A stretch of DNA of 64,000 nucleotides from Desulfurivibrio sp044068625 (GTDB lineage Bacteria > Desulfobacterota > Desulfobulbia > Desulfobulbales > Desulfurivibrionaceae): the NCBI RefSeq assembly GCF_044068625.1, contig NZ_JBIPKH010000010.1, positions 35,921 through 99,920 on the forward strand, given 5' to 3'. This document shows positions 24,701-33,054 of this stretch, piece by piece. Both the position numbers and the translations under genes were made by a program. Under the pieces are notes generated by a model. The model made no database searches and was not told the origin of the DNA. It saw only the letters and a list, made by a program, of their open reading frames with translations. Numbering within the stretch: position 1 is the stretch's first letter; each line of letters begins with the position of its first letter.

Positions 24701-26375
24701 CCTGGGGGAGAAACTCGCTGCCCAGTTGGGAAAGCAGCATCAGGGCCAGGAGAAAGAGGCTCATGAAACCGATGATCACCAGGCCGCGATTGCGCATCGC
24801 CCCTGCCAACAGGCGCTGATAAAACTCCTCCAGCCCGCTGAAGATGGCGGCGGTGAGCCGCAGCAGACCCCCGGCCGGACCGCCCCGGCCGCGACTGTCG
24901 GCCGGGGGCTGGACCAGGCGGGCGGCCAGCATCGGGGTCAGGGTCAGGGCCACCACCAGGGCGGCCAGCAGGGCAAAACCCACCACCAGGGCCAACTGGC
25001 GAAAGAGAATGCCGGCCAGCTGTTCGGCAAAGAGCATGGGCAGAAAGATCACCAGGGTGGTCAGGGTGCCGGCCACAATGGCGGCGGCCACCTCGCCGGT
25101 GCCCCGCACCGCCGCCTCGGGGGCGGCCAACCGCTCCTTGTCCCGCAGACGGGCGATATTTTCCAGGACCACGATGGCGCTGTCCACCATCATCCCCACC
25201 CCCAGGGCCAAACCGCCCAAGGTCATCAGGTTGAGGGTGAAACCGCCGAAATAGACCAAGGCGAAGGTGGCGACCACCGACACTGGAATCGCCACCGCCA
25301 CCACCAGGGCGGAGCGGACGCTGCGCAGAAAGAAGAGCAGCACCAGGGAGGCCAGGGCGCCGCCATAGAGCAACGAGCGGCCGACATTGTCGATGGAACG
25401 CTGAATATACTCGGAAAAATCGATGATCGGCACGATCTCCACATAGGGGAAATCGCGGTTGAGCCGCTCCACCTCCCGCAGCACCTCGCGGGCCACCTGG
25501 ACGGTGTTGGCGTCGGGCTGCTTGCGCACCGCCAGGCGAACCCCCGGCTGGTCGTTGATCCGCACGATCCGGGTCACCTTGCGATGGGTGTCGCGGATCT
25601 CCGCCACCTGCTCCAGGGTGATGGGGGCCCCACCCCGCACCGTCAAGACGGTGGCGGCCAATTCCTCCAGGCTGGTAAACTGGCCCGGGGTGCGCAGGGT
25701 GACATCCAGCCGCCCCCGCTCGATCTCGCCGGCGGGCACGGTGATGTTGGCGTCGCGGATCGCCTGGCGGATGCCGTCCAGGGTCAGGCCCAGGGCCTGG
25801 ATCTTGTCGGGCAGCAGATTGACCTGGATCTCCCGTTCCAACCCGCCCCAGACATCCAGGGAAGCCACCCCCGGCACCCGCTCCACCCGGAAACTCATCT
25901 GTTCGTCGATCAGCCGTCGCAACTCCAGGGGATCCAGGGGACTGGCGGCCCCCAGAATCAGGACCGGGGTGGCGGAGATATCGAATTTGCGCACTTGGGG
26001 CCGGGTGACATCATCGGGCAGCAGGTGCATGATCCGGTCCAGCCGATCCCGGAGATCGTTGGCCGCCACGTCGATATCGGTCCCCCAGGCAAAGGAGACC
26101 CGGACGTTACTGATCCCCTCCGAAGAGTTGGAGTTGATGCTCTCCACCCCGGCCACCGCCGCCACCGCCTGCTCGATGGGCCGGGTGATCAGCTCCTCCA
26201 CCTCCTCGGGGCTGGCGTTTTCGTAGCCGGCCGAGATGGTCAGGGTGGGATAGGTGACCTCGGGCATCAGATCGATGGGCAGACGGGCCAAAGAGACCGC
26301 CCCGACGATCACCGCGATCAGGGTGACCATGGTGGTGAAAACCGGGCGACTGACCGTGAACCGGGCCAAATTCAT
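21714..26375 (-). CDS. RND efflux pump fused to TolC-like outer-membrane factor
   Basis: This is a single 1553-residue reading frame. Residues 1 to about 1020 form an HAE1-type RND pump: the N-terminal NLARFTVSRPVFTTMV segment, TM4 with GMMVDSAIVVLENI, a FGGDYEQQ region, and TM10-12 ending LLLIPVLYSLFYAR. A Gly/Ala linker leads to a hydrophobic signal-peptide-like stretch (ALVALALPVLLLAAPVPAAAG, ~1037-1057). A TolC-type OEP domain pair then runs from LTVEEAVFLALRNNRAL to the end. No in-frame ATG, GTG or TTG occurs between the last pump helix and the signal-like stretch, so separate initiation would need CTG. The gene overlaps the upstream adaptor gene by 4 nt. Signal-peptidase cleavage after PAAAG would release a mature TolC; this is inference. 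Confidence 0.9.
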   Translation of the reverse strand: MNLARFTVSRPVFTTMVTLIAVIVGAVSLARLPIDLMPEVTYPTLTISAGYENASPEEVEELITRPIEQAVAAVAGVESINSNSSEGISNVRVSFAWGTDIDVAANDLRDRLDRIMHLLPDDVTRPQVRKFDISATPVLILGAASPLDPLELRRLIDEQMSFRVERVPGVASLDVWGGLEREIQVNLLPDKIQALGLTLDGIRQAIRDANITVPAGEIERGRLDVTLRTPGQFTSLEELAATVLTVRGGAPITLEQVAEIRDTHRKVTRIVRINDQPGVRLAVRKQPDANTVQVAREVLREVERLNRDFPYVEIVPIIDFSEYIQRSIDNVGRSLLYGGALASLVLLFFLRSVRSALVVAVAIPVSVVATFALVYFGGFTLNLMTLGGLALGVGMMVDSAIVVLENIARLRDKERLAAPEAAVRGTGEVAAAIVAGTLTTLVIFLPMLFAEQLAGILFRQLALVVGFALLAALVVALTLTPMLAARLVQPPADSRGRGGPAGGLLRLTAAIFSGLEEFYQRLLAGAMRNRGLVIIGFMSLFLLALMLLSQLGSEFLPQADEGQVRIAVEMETGTQLALLDRKVREVERIVLPAVPETRSSVVQIGGTSFRTGAPANADIRLALVPARERQRSSEEIAAALRPLLQAIPGARVTTRSGGLFILRLAAGGEDERLSIEVRGFELDLLDRMARQVRDAIVEVEGITDLRLSREGGVPLELLRIDRQRAADLGLSVAGIARTIETAMAGSTAGQFRDGGNEYRIFMRLKDAEQLDFDDILNITVRNDLGEFVALRNVVMVERAEGPLTIERQDQQRISRIQGNLSGRDMGSVVADVRAKLAEIPVPRGIDITFGGDYEQQEKAFSEMALGLLLAVILVYMVMASLYESLRDPLIVMFSVPMALIGVVTMLLFTGTTLNANSYIGGIMLVGIVVNNAILIVDQASRLRRGEGWSAYEAAMEAGRRRLRPILMTTLTTTFAMLPLALGMGEGSEQQAPMARAVVGGLLSSAFITLLLIPVLYSLFYARSGPTGATGAGGAGQAGAAALVALALPVLLLAAPVPAAAGEPDIERYLPRPRAEIVLPAPDAQGRLPLTVEEAVFLALRNNRALGVQLYQPLIAGTFVEQERAVFDPALFAEATASREKSRLGDDYLTSEGENYRLGLERELSGGTALELALEQQRREPVAGGSYQQRAGAYLTLTQALLRGGSREANLAGIRRAELESLASLYELRGFTEALVAEVENSYWNLVLAQSRIAIFQESLRVAEAQLRDVQRRIEVGTVPEIEVAAAEAELAFRRQSLIDGESRRDQARIDLLRLLNPQPAAAGGGGDNWSIMVVPQDQPRRLELQPDPVADHVALAVISRPDLEEARLRLKRGELDIVQTRNGLLPRLDLFLSLGKTGYADSFGSSWSDIGEGSGYAGSLGLRFNLNLGGNRAAGAADSRARASQAQARAALANLAQLVVADVHKAHLEANRAYAQIFASTERRRLQEKVLRVEQVKFEVGRGTALAVAQAQRDLLESQLAEVDAIIAHRRAITELYRLDGSLLNRRAIRIED

Positions 26376-27598
26376 CGGTTTCCACCCTGCTCCCGCTCCC
26401 GGGCCGAACCCGGGGTCGCATGGCCGGGCACCGTGATCCGGCCGCCATCACTAAGCAGATGCTGCCCCAGGGTGACCACCCAGCCCTCAAGTTCCGGTTG
26501 AACGATCTCCACCTGTTCCCGATCCTGCAACCCCAGATACACCGGCACCCGGCGGACGACCCCCGCTTCCAGATCGGCCAGATAGAGGGCGTAACCGCCG
26601 GCCCGTTCCAGCAGAGCCGCCCGGGGCACCAGCTGGGCATCTTGGCGACGGGCCAGTTCAACCTCCAGGCGCACGAACATCCCCGGTTTCAGGATCTGGT
26701 CGGGATTGGGCACCTCCACCTCCAGCCGGGCCTGGCGGGAGGCCTCCCGGATCACCGGAGCCAGCCGAGCCAGGGTGCCGACAAAGCGCCGCTCCTCAAT
26801 GGCATCGGCGGCCACCAGCACCTCCCGGCCCACCGCCAGCCGGGGATAATCCCGCTCCGGAACATGGGCCACCGCCACCAGCCGGTCGAGCCCGACCACG
26901 GTAAAGACCGGGGCGTTGGCGGCCAGCAGGGTGCCGGCATCGACCAGACGTTCGGCGATTACCCGGGGCTGCTCATCACCCTGCCAGTCGGCCCGGATAT
27001 TGGTGTAGGAGAGCCGCAGCTCGGCGCTGTCCAGGGCGGCCCGGCGCTGAGCAACCTGGGCGGCGGCCATGGCCACCCGGGCCTGCTGGGCCTGGTGATC
27101 GGTCAGGGCCCGATCCAGCTCCGCCTCGGAGGCCACCCCCTGGCCCCGCAAGCGCTCAATCCGCTCCAGTTCCCGGGCCCGGGCGGTGAGAGAACTTTCC
27201 GCCTCGGCCAGTCCCGCCTGGGCCACCGCCAGTTCCGCCTGGGCTCGGACCACTTCCAGCCGATACTCCTCGTCATCCAGCCGCCCCACCACCTGGCCCC
27301 GCTGGACCAGGTCCCCCAGATCCACGGTCAGCTCCAACAGCCGACCGCTGACCCGGGCGGCCAGTTCGAAACGGGCGGCCGGCTCCAGGGTGCCGGTAAA
27401 GGAGCGCCGCTCGATGATCGGCCCCCGGGTCACCGGGGCCACCTCCACCGCCACCGCCACTCCGCCTCCCCGGGCTCCCGGCGGGCCGGGGGCTTGGGGA
27501 ACGGCGCCATCGTCGTCGGAGAGATACCAGTAGGTCAACAGCAGCAAAAAAAGCGCCAGGCCGGCGCCAACCAGAGTTTTCAAATGTTGTCGTTTCAT
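26372..27598 (-). CDS. RND efflux periplasmic adaptor (MFP)
   Basis: The 408-residue protein has one N-terminal membrane anchor (LVGAGLALFLLLLTYWYL), a lipoyl half-motif ELTVDLGDLVQRGQVVGRLDDEEY near residue 90, an alpha-hairpin (100-190), then YTNIRADWQGDE, GTLLAANAPVFTVVGLDRLVAVAHVPE and KPGMFVRLEVELA. It links the RND pump to the outer-membrane factor. It is the first gene of the minus-strand operon, overlapping the fused pump gene by ATGA. The substrate class cannot be inferred. Confidence 0.92.
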   Translation of the reverse strand: MKRQHLKTLVGAGLALFLLLLTYWYLSDDDGAVPQAPGPPGARGGGVAVAVEVAPVTRGPIIERRSFTGTLEPAARFELAARVSGRLLELTVDLGDLVQRGQVVGRLDDEEYRLEVVRAQAELAVAQAGLAEAESSLTARARELERIERLRGQGVASEAELDRALTDHQAQQARVAMAAAQVAQRRAALDSAELRLSYTNIRADWQGDEQPRVIAERLVDAGTLLAANAPVFTVVGLDRLVAVAHVPERDYPRLAVGREVLVAADAIEERRFVGTLARLAPVIREASRQARLEVEVPNPDQILKPGMFVRLEVELARRQDAQLVPRAALLERAGGYALYLADLEAGVVRRVPVYLGLQDREQVEIVQPELEGWVVTLGQHLLSDGGRITVPGHATPGSAREREQGGNR

Positions 27599-27615
27599 GG
27601 GTAAATAATAACTAG

Positions 27616-27625
27616 ATTCCGGAAT
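27616..27625. promoter_or_regulatory. Palindrome in the divergent efflux intergenic region
   Basis: ATTCCGGAAT is a perfect 10-nt palindrome 18 nt upstream of the adaptor start, in the AT-rich gap between the two divergent operons. It may be an operator for the efflux genes. No efflux regulator gene lies next to it. Confidence 0.35.
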
Positions 27626-27741
27626 ATTGTAAAAAAGTAATCGTGCAAAACGGCTTTTGCCCTTTGGGCAGAGACACTTGACCGGCCATGAAGTTGCATG
27701 TTATTTCTGCCCAACAGGCAAACGAGGGAGGCAACCCGCCG

Positions 27742-28269
27742 ATGAGCAGCACGGATGAACATTTCATGGACCTGGCCCTGGAACAGGCCCGGACGGCCCT
27801 GCTGGCCGGGGAGTTTCCGGTGGGAGCGGTGCTGGTGGCCGGCGGCCGGGTGGTGGCCGACGGTGGCCGCCGCAACAGCCGGAGCGGCGGCCCGGAAATT
27901 CCGGCCAATGAACTCGATCATGCCGAAATCGTGGCCCTGCGGGAGTTGCTGGGCCGCCAACCGGCGATCGAGCGCCGGAGCCTGACCCTCTATTCGACCA
28001 TGGAGCCCTGCCTGATGTGCTACGCCACCCTGCTGCTCAACGGCGTGCGCCGCATCGTTTACGCCTATGAAGACGCCATGGGCGGCGGCACCAACCTGCC
28101 CCTGCCGCAACTGGCCCCCCTCTACCGCGAGATGGCGGCGGAGGTGGAGATCGTGCCCCATGTCCGGCGGCAGCAGAGCCTGGAGCTGTTCAAACAGTTT
28201 TTCCGCGACCCGGCAAACAACTACTGGCGGGGCAGCCTGCTGGAAAAGTACACCCTTGCCGGGAAATAG
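27742..28269 (+). CDS. TadA-like nucleoside deaminase family protein
   Basis: The protein has 175 residues from the ATG at 27742, behind GAGGGAGG; an upstream ATG at 27688 lacks a ribosome site. It has the cytidine/deoxycytidylate deaminase zinc motifs: NELDHAEIVALREL (His-Ala-Glu) near residue 62 and TMEPCLMCYATLLLNGVRRIVYA near 92. It resembles TadA/guanine deaminase-type proteins, but the C-terminal part differs from tRNA adenosine deaminase, so the substrate is uncertain. The next gene starts just after its stop, so it heads the second efflux operon; the functional reason is not evident. Confidence 0.85.
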   Translation: MSSTDEHFMDLALEQARTALLAGEFPVGAVLVAGGRVVADGGRRNSRSGGPEIPANELDHAEIVALRELLGRQPAIERRSLTLYSTMEPCLMCYATLLLNGVRRIVYAYEDAMGGGTNLPLPQLAPLYREMAAEVEIVPHVRRQQSLELFKQFFRDPANNYWRGSLLEKYTLAGK

Positions 28270-28270
28270 T

Positions 28271-29287
28271 ATGCGCCGATCTCTTTTTCTCCCCATCCTG
28301 CTGCTTCTGCTGCTGCTCCCGCCCCTCCCCGCCCGGTCGGCGGCGGCGGAGAACGCCCCCCGCTGGGTGGCGACCCGGGAGCTGGGCCAGGTCGCGATTT
28401 TCCCCCGGCATACCGCCCCGGCCACCGTGATCAGCCGCAACGACAGCCGGTTAAGCTCCGAGATTCGGGCTAAAATCAAGCATATCCCGGTGCTGGTCGG
28501 GCAAACGGTGGCACCGGGCCAGACCCTGGTGGAGTTTGTCTGCGATGATTATCTGATCGCCCTGGGGGCCGCCGAGGCCGGCCTGGAACTGGCGACGCTC
28601 CAGGAAGAGCGGGCCCGGGTCCTGGAGGAGCAGCAGGCGGTGCCCCGGGAGTATGGGGAGCAGCGCCGGGCGGAACTGGCCGCGGCCAAAGCCCGGCAGG
28701 AGAAAGCGGCCCTGGACGTCCAGCGCTGCCGCCTGAGCGCCCCCTTTGCCGGGATCGTGCTGGCCCGACTGGCTTCCGAGGGTGAATACGCCGATATCGG
28801 CAGCCCCCTGCTCCGCCTGCTGGCCAGCGAGCAACTGGAGGTGACCGCCCAGGTTCCCCTGGATGGCAGCACGTCCCTGGCGGCGGCCGCCGAGTTCCAG
28901 TTGGAGGTCAATGACCACCGCTTTCCCCTGGAGCTGCGCATCCTGGTGCCGGCCATCGACCCCCAGGCCCGCAACCGGGAGGCCCGCCTGCTCTTCACCG
29001 GCCCTCCGGCCCTGCCCGGCACCGCCGGCCGCCTGGTCTGGACCAGCCCCCGTCCCCATCTGCCCGCCGATCTGGTGGTGCGCCGGGAGGCGGGGCTGGG
29101 TTTTTTTGTAGCCGAGGGGCAACGGGCCCGCTTCATCTCCCTGCCCGAGGCCCGGGAAGGCCACCCCGCCGCCCTGGAACTGCCGCCGGCCACCCTGATC
29201 ATCGACACCGGGCGCCACGGCCTCCGCGACGGCGATCCCATCCGGATCGAGGGCGGCCCCGGCAACAACCCCGCCAGCCGCCGCTAA
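28271..29287 (+). CDS. RND efflux periplasmic adaptor (second system)
   Basis: The ATG at 28271 follows the deaminase stop at once. The 338-residue protein has a signal peptide (MRRSLFLPILLLLLLLPPLP..., cleavage near ARSAAA) and a shortened MFP fold: IPVLVGQTVAPGQTLVEF (lipoyl motif) near residue 73, an alpha hairpin with LEEQQAVPREYGEQRRAEL, then LSAPFAGIVLARLASEGEYADIGSPLLRLL. It serves the RND pump 6 nt downstream. There is no separate outer-membrane gene in this operon. Confidence 0.87.
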   Translation: MRRSLFLPILLLLLLLPPLPARSAAAENAPRWVATRELGQVAIFPRHTAPATVISRNDSRLSSEIRAKIKHIPVLVGQTVAPGQTLVEFVCDDYLIALGAAEAGLELATLQEERARVLEEQQAVPREYGEQRRAELAAAKARQEKAALDVQRCRLSAPFAGIVLARLASEGEYADIGSPLLRLLASEQLEVTAQVPLDGSTSLAAAAEFQLEVNDHRFPLELRILVPAIDPQARNREARLLFTGPPALPGTAGRLVWTSPRPHLPADLVVRREAGLGFFVAEGQRARFISLPEAREGHPAALELPPATLIIDTGRHGLRDGDPIRIEGGPGNNPASRR

Positions 29288-29293
29288 GCCGCC

Positions 29294-32200
29294 ATGCTGG
29301 CTCGCCTCTACCAAAACCATGTGCTGGCCAACCTGACCTTTGCCCTGGTACTGGTGATGGGGGCCCTGACCTACGCCCTGCTCCCCCGGGAACAGGAGCC
29401 CACCGTCAACTTCAACTGGATCGACATCACCACCATCATGCCCGGGGCCGCCGCCGAGGATGTGGAAAAGAGGGTGACCGACGTGCTGGAACAGGCGGTG
29501 CGCCGGGTTTCCGACATCAGGTTCGTCTCCAGCAACAGCCGGGAGGGGGTTTCCAATATCCTGGTCCGGTTCGATGATATCGACGAACGGACCTTCGACC
29601 GCCGGCTCAACGATCTGCGGCGGGAGGTCCAGACCAAGAGCGACGAGCTGCCCGATGCCGCCGAAGACCCCCATATCACCGAAATAACCTCCGCCAACGC
29701 CTTCCCCACCGCCATGCTGGTGGTGACCGGCCCGGCCGCCGACGAAAACCTGCGCCGCCAGGCCGAGCTGGTCAAACTGGGGATCGAACGGCTGGCCGGG
29801 GTGGATCGGGTTTACGATTCCGGCCTGCCCGGCCCGGAGCTGCAGGTCGATTTCATTCCCCAGCGGCTGGCCGCCCTGGGACTGAGCCCCACCGACCTGG
29901 CCGATACCGTGGCCCAGTCGTTCCGCGACGTGGCCGCCGGCTCCCTGCGGGTGGGCGAGGTCAACTGGCTGGTCCAGTTAAGCGGGGCCGACCCCGATCC
30001 CGCCCGGCTGGCCGCCCTGCCGGTGGTGGGGGCCAAAGGGGAGGTGACCCTGGGGAGCATCGCCGAGGTGGCTCGGGGCCGGGAGGAGCCGCGGCGGCTG
30101 GTCCGCTTCCAGGGCGATCCGGCGGTGATGCTGGCGGTGACCAAGATGGGCAAGGCCAACACCCTGGAGCTGGTGGCCGAACTGGATCAATATATCGCCC
30201 AGCGCAACGCGGTGGCCGGCCAGACCGGGGTGCGCCTGACCCTGATCGACGACCAGACCGAAACCACCCGCCACGCCCTGGCGGTGATGCAGAACAACGC
30301 CCTGATCGGCCTGACCCTGGTCCTGCTGGTGACCTGGATCTTCCTGGGCAGCCGGATCGCGCTGCTGGTCACCATCGGCATCCCCTTCTCCCTGGCCGGC
30401 ACCTTCTGGCTGCTGGGCCACCTGGGCCAGACCCTCAATATCAGTGTCCTGCTGGGGGTGGTGATCGCCCTGGGGATGATCGTCGATGACGCGGTGGTGG
30501 TGGTGGAGGCGATCTATTATCGCATCCAGCGCGGGGTTTCCGCCCTCCAGGCCGCCCTGGAGGCCCTGCGCGAGGTGTTTGCCCCGGTGACCACCTCGAT
30601 CCTCACCACCATGGCCGCCTTTCTCCCCCTGATGCTGCTGCCCGGCATCGTCGGCAAGTACATGCTGGTGATTCCCCTGGTGGTGACCACGGCCCTGGCG
30701 GTCAGCCTGCTCCAGGCCTACTGGATGATCCCCACCCACGTCACCATGCTGAATATCAACTTCCAGCGCCCCTCCCGGCTGCACCCCTGGCGGGTGCGGC
30801 TGCTCAGGACCATTCGCCACCACTACGCGCGGCTGTTGATCAAGGCCCTGCGCCGTCCCAAACTGGTGGCGGCGGCGGCCGCCCTGCTTTTCGCCCTCTC
30901 CGGGGCGGCCATCGGCGGCGGCCTGGTGAAATTCGACTTCTTCGCCTCCGACCCCCTGCGGCTCTTCTATGTCAATATTGAGATGGCCGAAGGCACCCCC
31001 CTGGAGCAGACCCTGGCCGCGGCGGCCCGGGTGGAGGAGCGGCTGCTCACCCGGCTACGCCCCGAGGAGCTGCAGGCCACCGTGGCCTACGCCGGCCAGA
31101 TGTTCACCGAAACCGCCCCCTTCCAGGGCGACCATTACGGCCAGGTTTTCGTGGTCCTGCAACCCCGGGCCCCCCACCTGCGGGAGGTGGACGAGGTGAT
31201 CGAGGCGGCCCGGGAGACGGTGATGGCCACCGCCGGCCCGGTCAAGCTCTCCTTTCTCCGCCTGGCGGGAGGGCCGCCGACCTCGCGGCCGATCAATCTC
31301 AAGGTGCGGGGGGATGAGTTTGCCGAAATCCGCCGGGCCGCCACCGCCTTAAAAGAGATCATGGCCGACCAGCCGGCGATCCACGACATCACCGACGATG
31401 ACAACCCCGGCCGCCTGGAGCTGCGGCTGACGGTGGATCACGACGCCGCCCGCCGGGCGGGAATCCCGCCCCTGCAGGTGGCCCGCTCCCTGCGGCTGCT
31501 GGTGGACGGCGAGGTGGTGGCCGGCATGCAGGACGGCGGCGAGGAGCTGGAGGTGCGGGTACGGGCCCGGCCCCGGGTCTTCGCCTCTCTGGACGGCCTG
31601 CTGCAACAGACCCTGCCGGTGGCCGGTGGGGGCAATATCGCCCTGGCCGAGCTGGTCAACGCCGAAACCCGCCGGGGCCCGGCCGGGATCCGCCACTACA
31701 ACTTCCGCCGAACCATCACCATCGAAGCCGACCTGAACCGAGAACTGCTGGACACCGTGGCCGCCAACCGCTGGCTGGCCCGGGAGTGGGAAATGATCCG
31801 GGCCGATTATCCGGATATCGATCTCGATTTTTCCGGCGAGCTGGACGACATCATGGAGAGCCTGAACGCCATCGGGGTGCTTTTTCTGCTGGGGGCCGGG
31901 CTGATCTATCTGATCCTGGGCACCCAGTTCAAAAGCTACTTCCAGCCCCTGCTGATTCTGGCCACCATCCCCATGGCCTTTACCGGGGTGGTGATGGGCC
32001 TGCTGGTCACCGGCAACCCCTTAAGCCTCTTCACCCTTTACGGGGTGGTGGCCCTGGCGGGGATCGCGGTCAACTCGGCCATCGTCCTGATCTCGGCCGC
32101 CAACGCCCGCCTGGCCTCCGGCCTGGGCCTGACCGGCGCCACGGTTTACGCCGCCCGTCGCCGGGTGGTGCCGATCCTGATCACCACCTGCACCACCATC

Positions 32201-32374
32201 GCCGGCCTCTTCTCGCTGGCCACCGGCCTGGGCGGCAAATCCCTGCTCTGGGGCCCGGTGGCCACCGCCATCGTCTGGGGGCTGATGGTCTCCACCCTGC
32301 TTACCCTCTTCGTGGTCCCGGTCCTCTACCGCCTCACCATGGCCCGAGGCAATCGCCGGCCGGCCAGCGGTTAG
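29294..32374 (+). CDS. RND efflux transporter permease
   Basis: The 1026-residue pump has the usual 12 membrane segments and two large periplasmic loops. It starts MLARLYQNHVLANLTFALVL; TM4 carries GMIVDDAVVVVEAIYYRI, with the paired Asp residues of the proton relay. TM10-12 are near 880-1010 (FLLGAGLIYLILGTQFKSYFQP, GIAVNSAIVLISAANARL). It belongs to a different RND subgroup from the fused pump on the other strand. No TolC gene follows, so it may use the outer-membrane factor made by the divergent operon. It overlaps the convergent TVP38 gene by 4 nt. Confidence 0.92.
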   Translation: MLARLYQNHVLANLTFALVLVMGALTYALLPREQEPTVNFNWIDITTIMPGAAAEDVEKRVTDVLEQAVRRVSDIRFVSSNSREGVSNILVRFDDIDERTFDRRLNDLRREVQTKSDELPDAAEDPHITEITSANAFPTAMLVVTGPAADENLRRQAELVKLGIERLAGVDRVYDSGLPGPELQVDFIPQRLAALGLSPTDLADTVAQSFRDVAAGSLRVGEVNWLVQLSGADPDPARLAALPVVGAKGEVTLGSIAEVARGREEPRRLVRFQGDPAVMLAVTKMGKANTLELVAELDQYIAQRNAVAGQTGVRLTLIDDQTETTRHALAVMQNNALIGLTLVLLVTWIFLGSRIALLVTIGIPFSLAGTFWLLGHLGQTLNISVLLGVVIALGMIVDDAVVVVEAIYYRIQRGVSALQAALEALREVFAPVTTSILTTMAAFLPLMLLPGIVGKYMLVIPLVVTTALAVSLLQAYWMIPTHVTMLNINFQRPSRLHPWRVRLLRTIRHHYARLLIKALRRPKLVAAAAALLFALSGAAIGGGLVKFDFFASDPLRLFYVNIEMAEGTPLEQTLAAAARVEERLLTRLRPEELQATVAYAGQMFTETAPFQGDHYGQVFVVLQPRAPHLREVDEVIEAARETVMATAGPVKLSFLRLAGGPPTSRPINLKVRGDEFAEIRRAATALKEIMADQPAIHDITDDDNPGRLELRLTVDHDAARRAGIPPLQVARSLRLLVDGEVVAGMQDGGEELEVRVRARPRVFASLDGLLQQTLPVAGGGNIALAELVNAETRRGPAGIRHYNFRRTITIEADLNRELLDTVAANRWLAREWEMIRADYPDIDLDFSGELDDIMESLNAIGVLFLLGAGLIYLILGTQFKSYFQPLLILATIPMAFTGVVMGLLVTGNPLSLFTLYGVVALAGIAVNSAIVLISAANARLASGLGLTGATVYAARRRVVPILITTCTTIAGLFSLATGLGGKSLLWGPVATAIVWGLMVSTLLTLFVVPVLYRLTMARGNRRPASG

Positions 32375-33054
32375 CGGGAGCGGGAGCGAAGACGGCGGGC
32401 CATGTAGAGTTTGGCGACCAGAAAGAGACCGGCCAGAATCAGCAGGGGAGCAAGCAGTTGCCAGGTGACGAACCTGGCCCCCTCGTCAGCCCTGGTGACC
32501 TGATGGATGGCGGTGGCGTAAAGATAACCCTTGACCCCAAAGCCGATCAGGGTGGCGGGAACAAAGGCGGTCAGCGGCAGTTGCAGAATACCCGCCCCGT
32601 AATTGATCACCGAATGGGGAAAACCGGGCAGCAACCGCACCGCGCTTAGGGCGACAAAATCGCCATGCCGCTGGAGAATGGCAAAGAGGGGAGAGTTGGT
32701 GATCCGGGAAGTCATCCCGTCGGAGAGGCGGCGGGAAAAGAAGTAGGCCGCCACCGCCCCCCCCAGCCCCCCCAGGGCGATGATCAGCGCCGCCGGCCCG
32801 GGCATGAACAGCACCCCGCTGATCCAGATAAAGATGGAACCGGGCAGGGCCAGGGTGTAGGCCAGGATCATCAGCAGGGTGATCAGGGGGGGAAACCACC
32901 AGTGATGGGCATAGCCCCGGCTGATCTCCAGCACTTCAAACCAGTCGACCAGCTCCAGGTACTGCACCGCTATCCCGGCAAGCAGCAGGCCGGGTAAAAT
33001 TAAGGTTTTCAGCGGCAGGCCGCGTTTTTTTTCTTTTACCACCAGTTCATCCAT
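32371..33054 (-). CDS. TVP38/TMEM64 (VTT/DedA-like) membrane protein
   Basis: The 227-residue protein has about five hydrophobic segments and the SNARE-associated (VTT) domain motifs: ALPGSIFIWISGVLFMPGPAALIIALGGLGGAVAAYFFSRR near residues 68-110 and LSAVRLLPGFPHSVINYGAG near 137. Members are implicated in lipid scrambling. It overlaps the 3' end of the upstream acyl-ACP synthetase/acyltransferase gene by 8 nt, a coupling that fits phospholipid metabolism. Confidence 0.88.
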   Translation of the reverse strand: MDELVVKEKKRGLPLKTLILPGLLLAGIAVQYLELVDWFEVLEISRGYAHHWWFPPLITLLMILAYTLALPGSIFIWISGVLFMPGPAALIIALGGLGGAVAAYFFSRRLSDGMTSRITNSPLFAILQRHGDFVALSAVRLLPGFPHSVINYGAGILQLPLTAFVPATLIGFGVKGYLYATAIHQVTRADEGARFVTWQLLAPLLILAGLFLVAKLYMARRLRSRSR

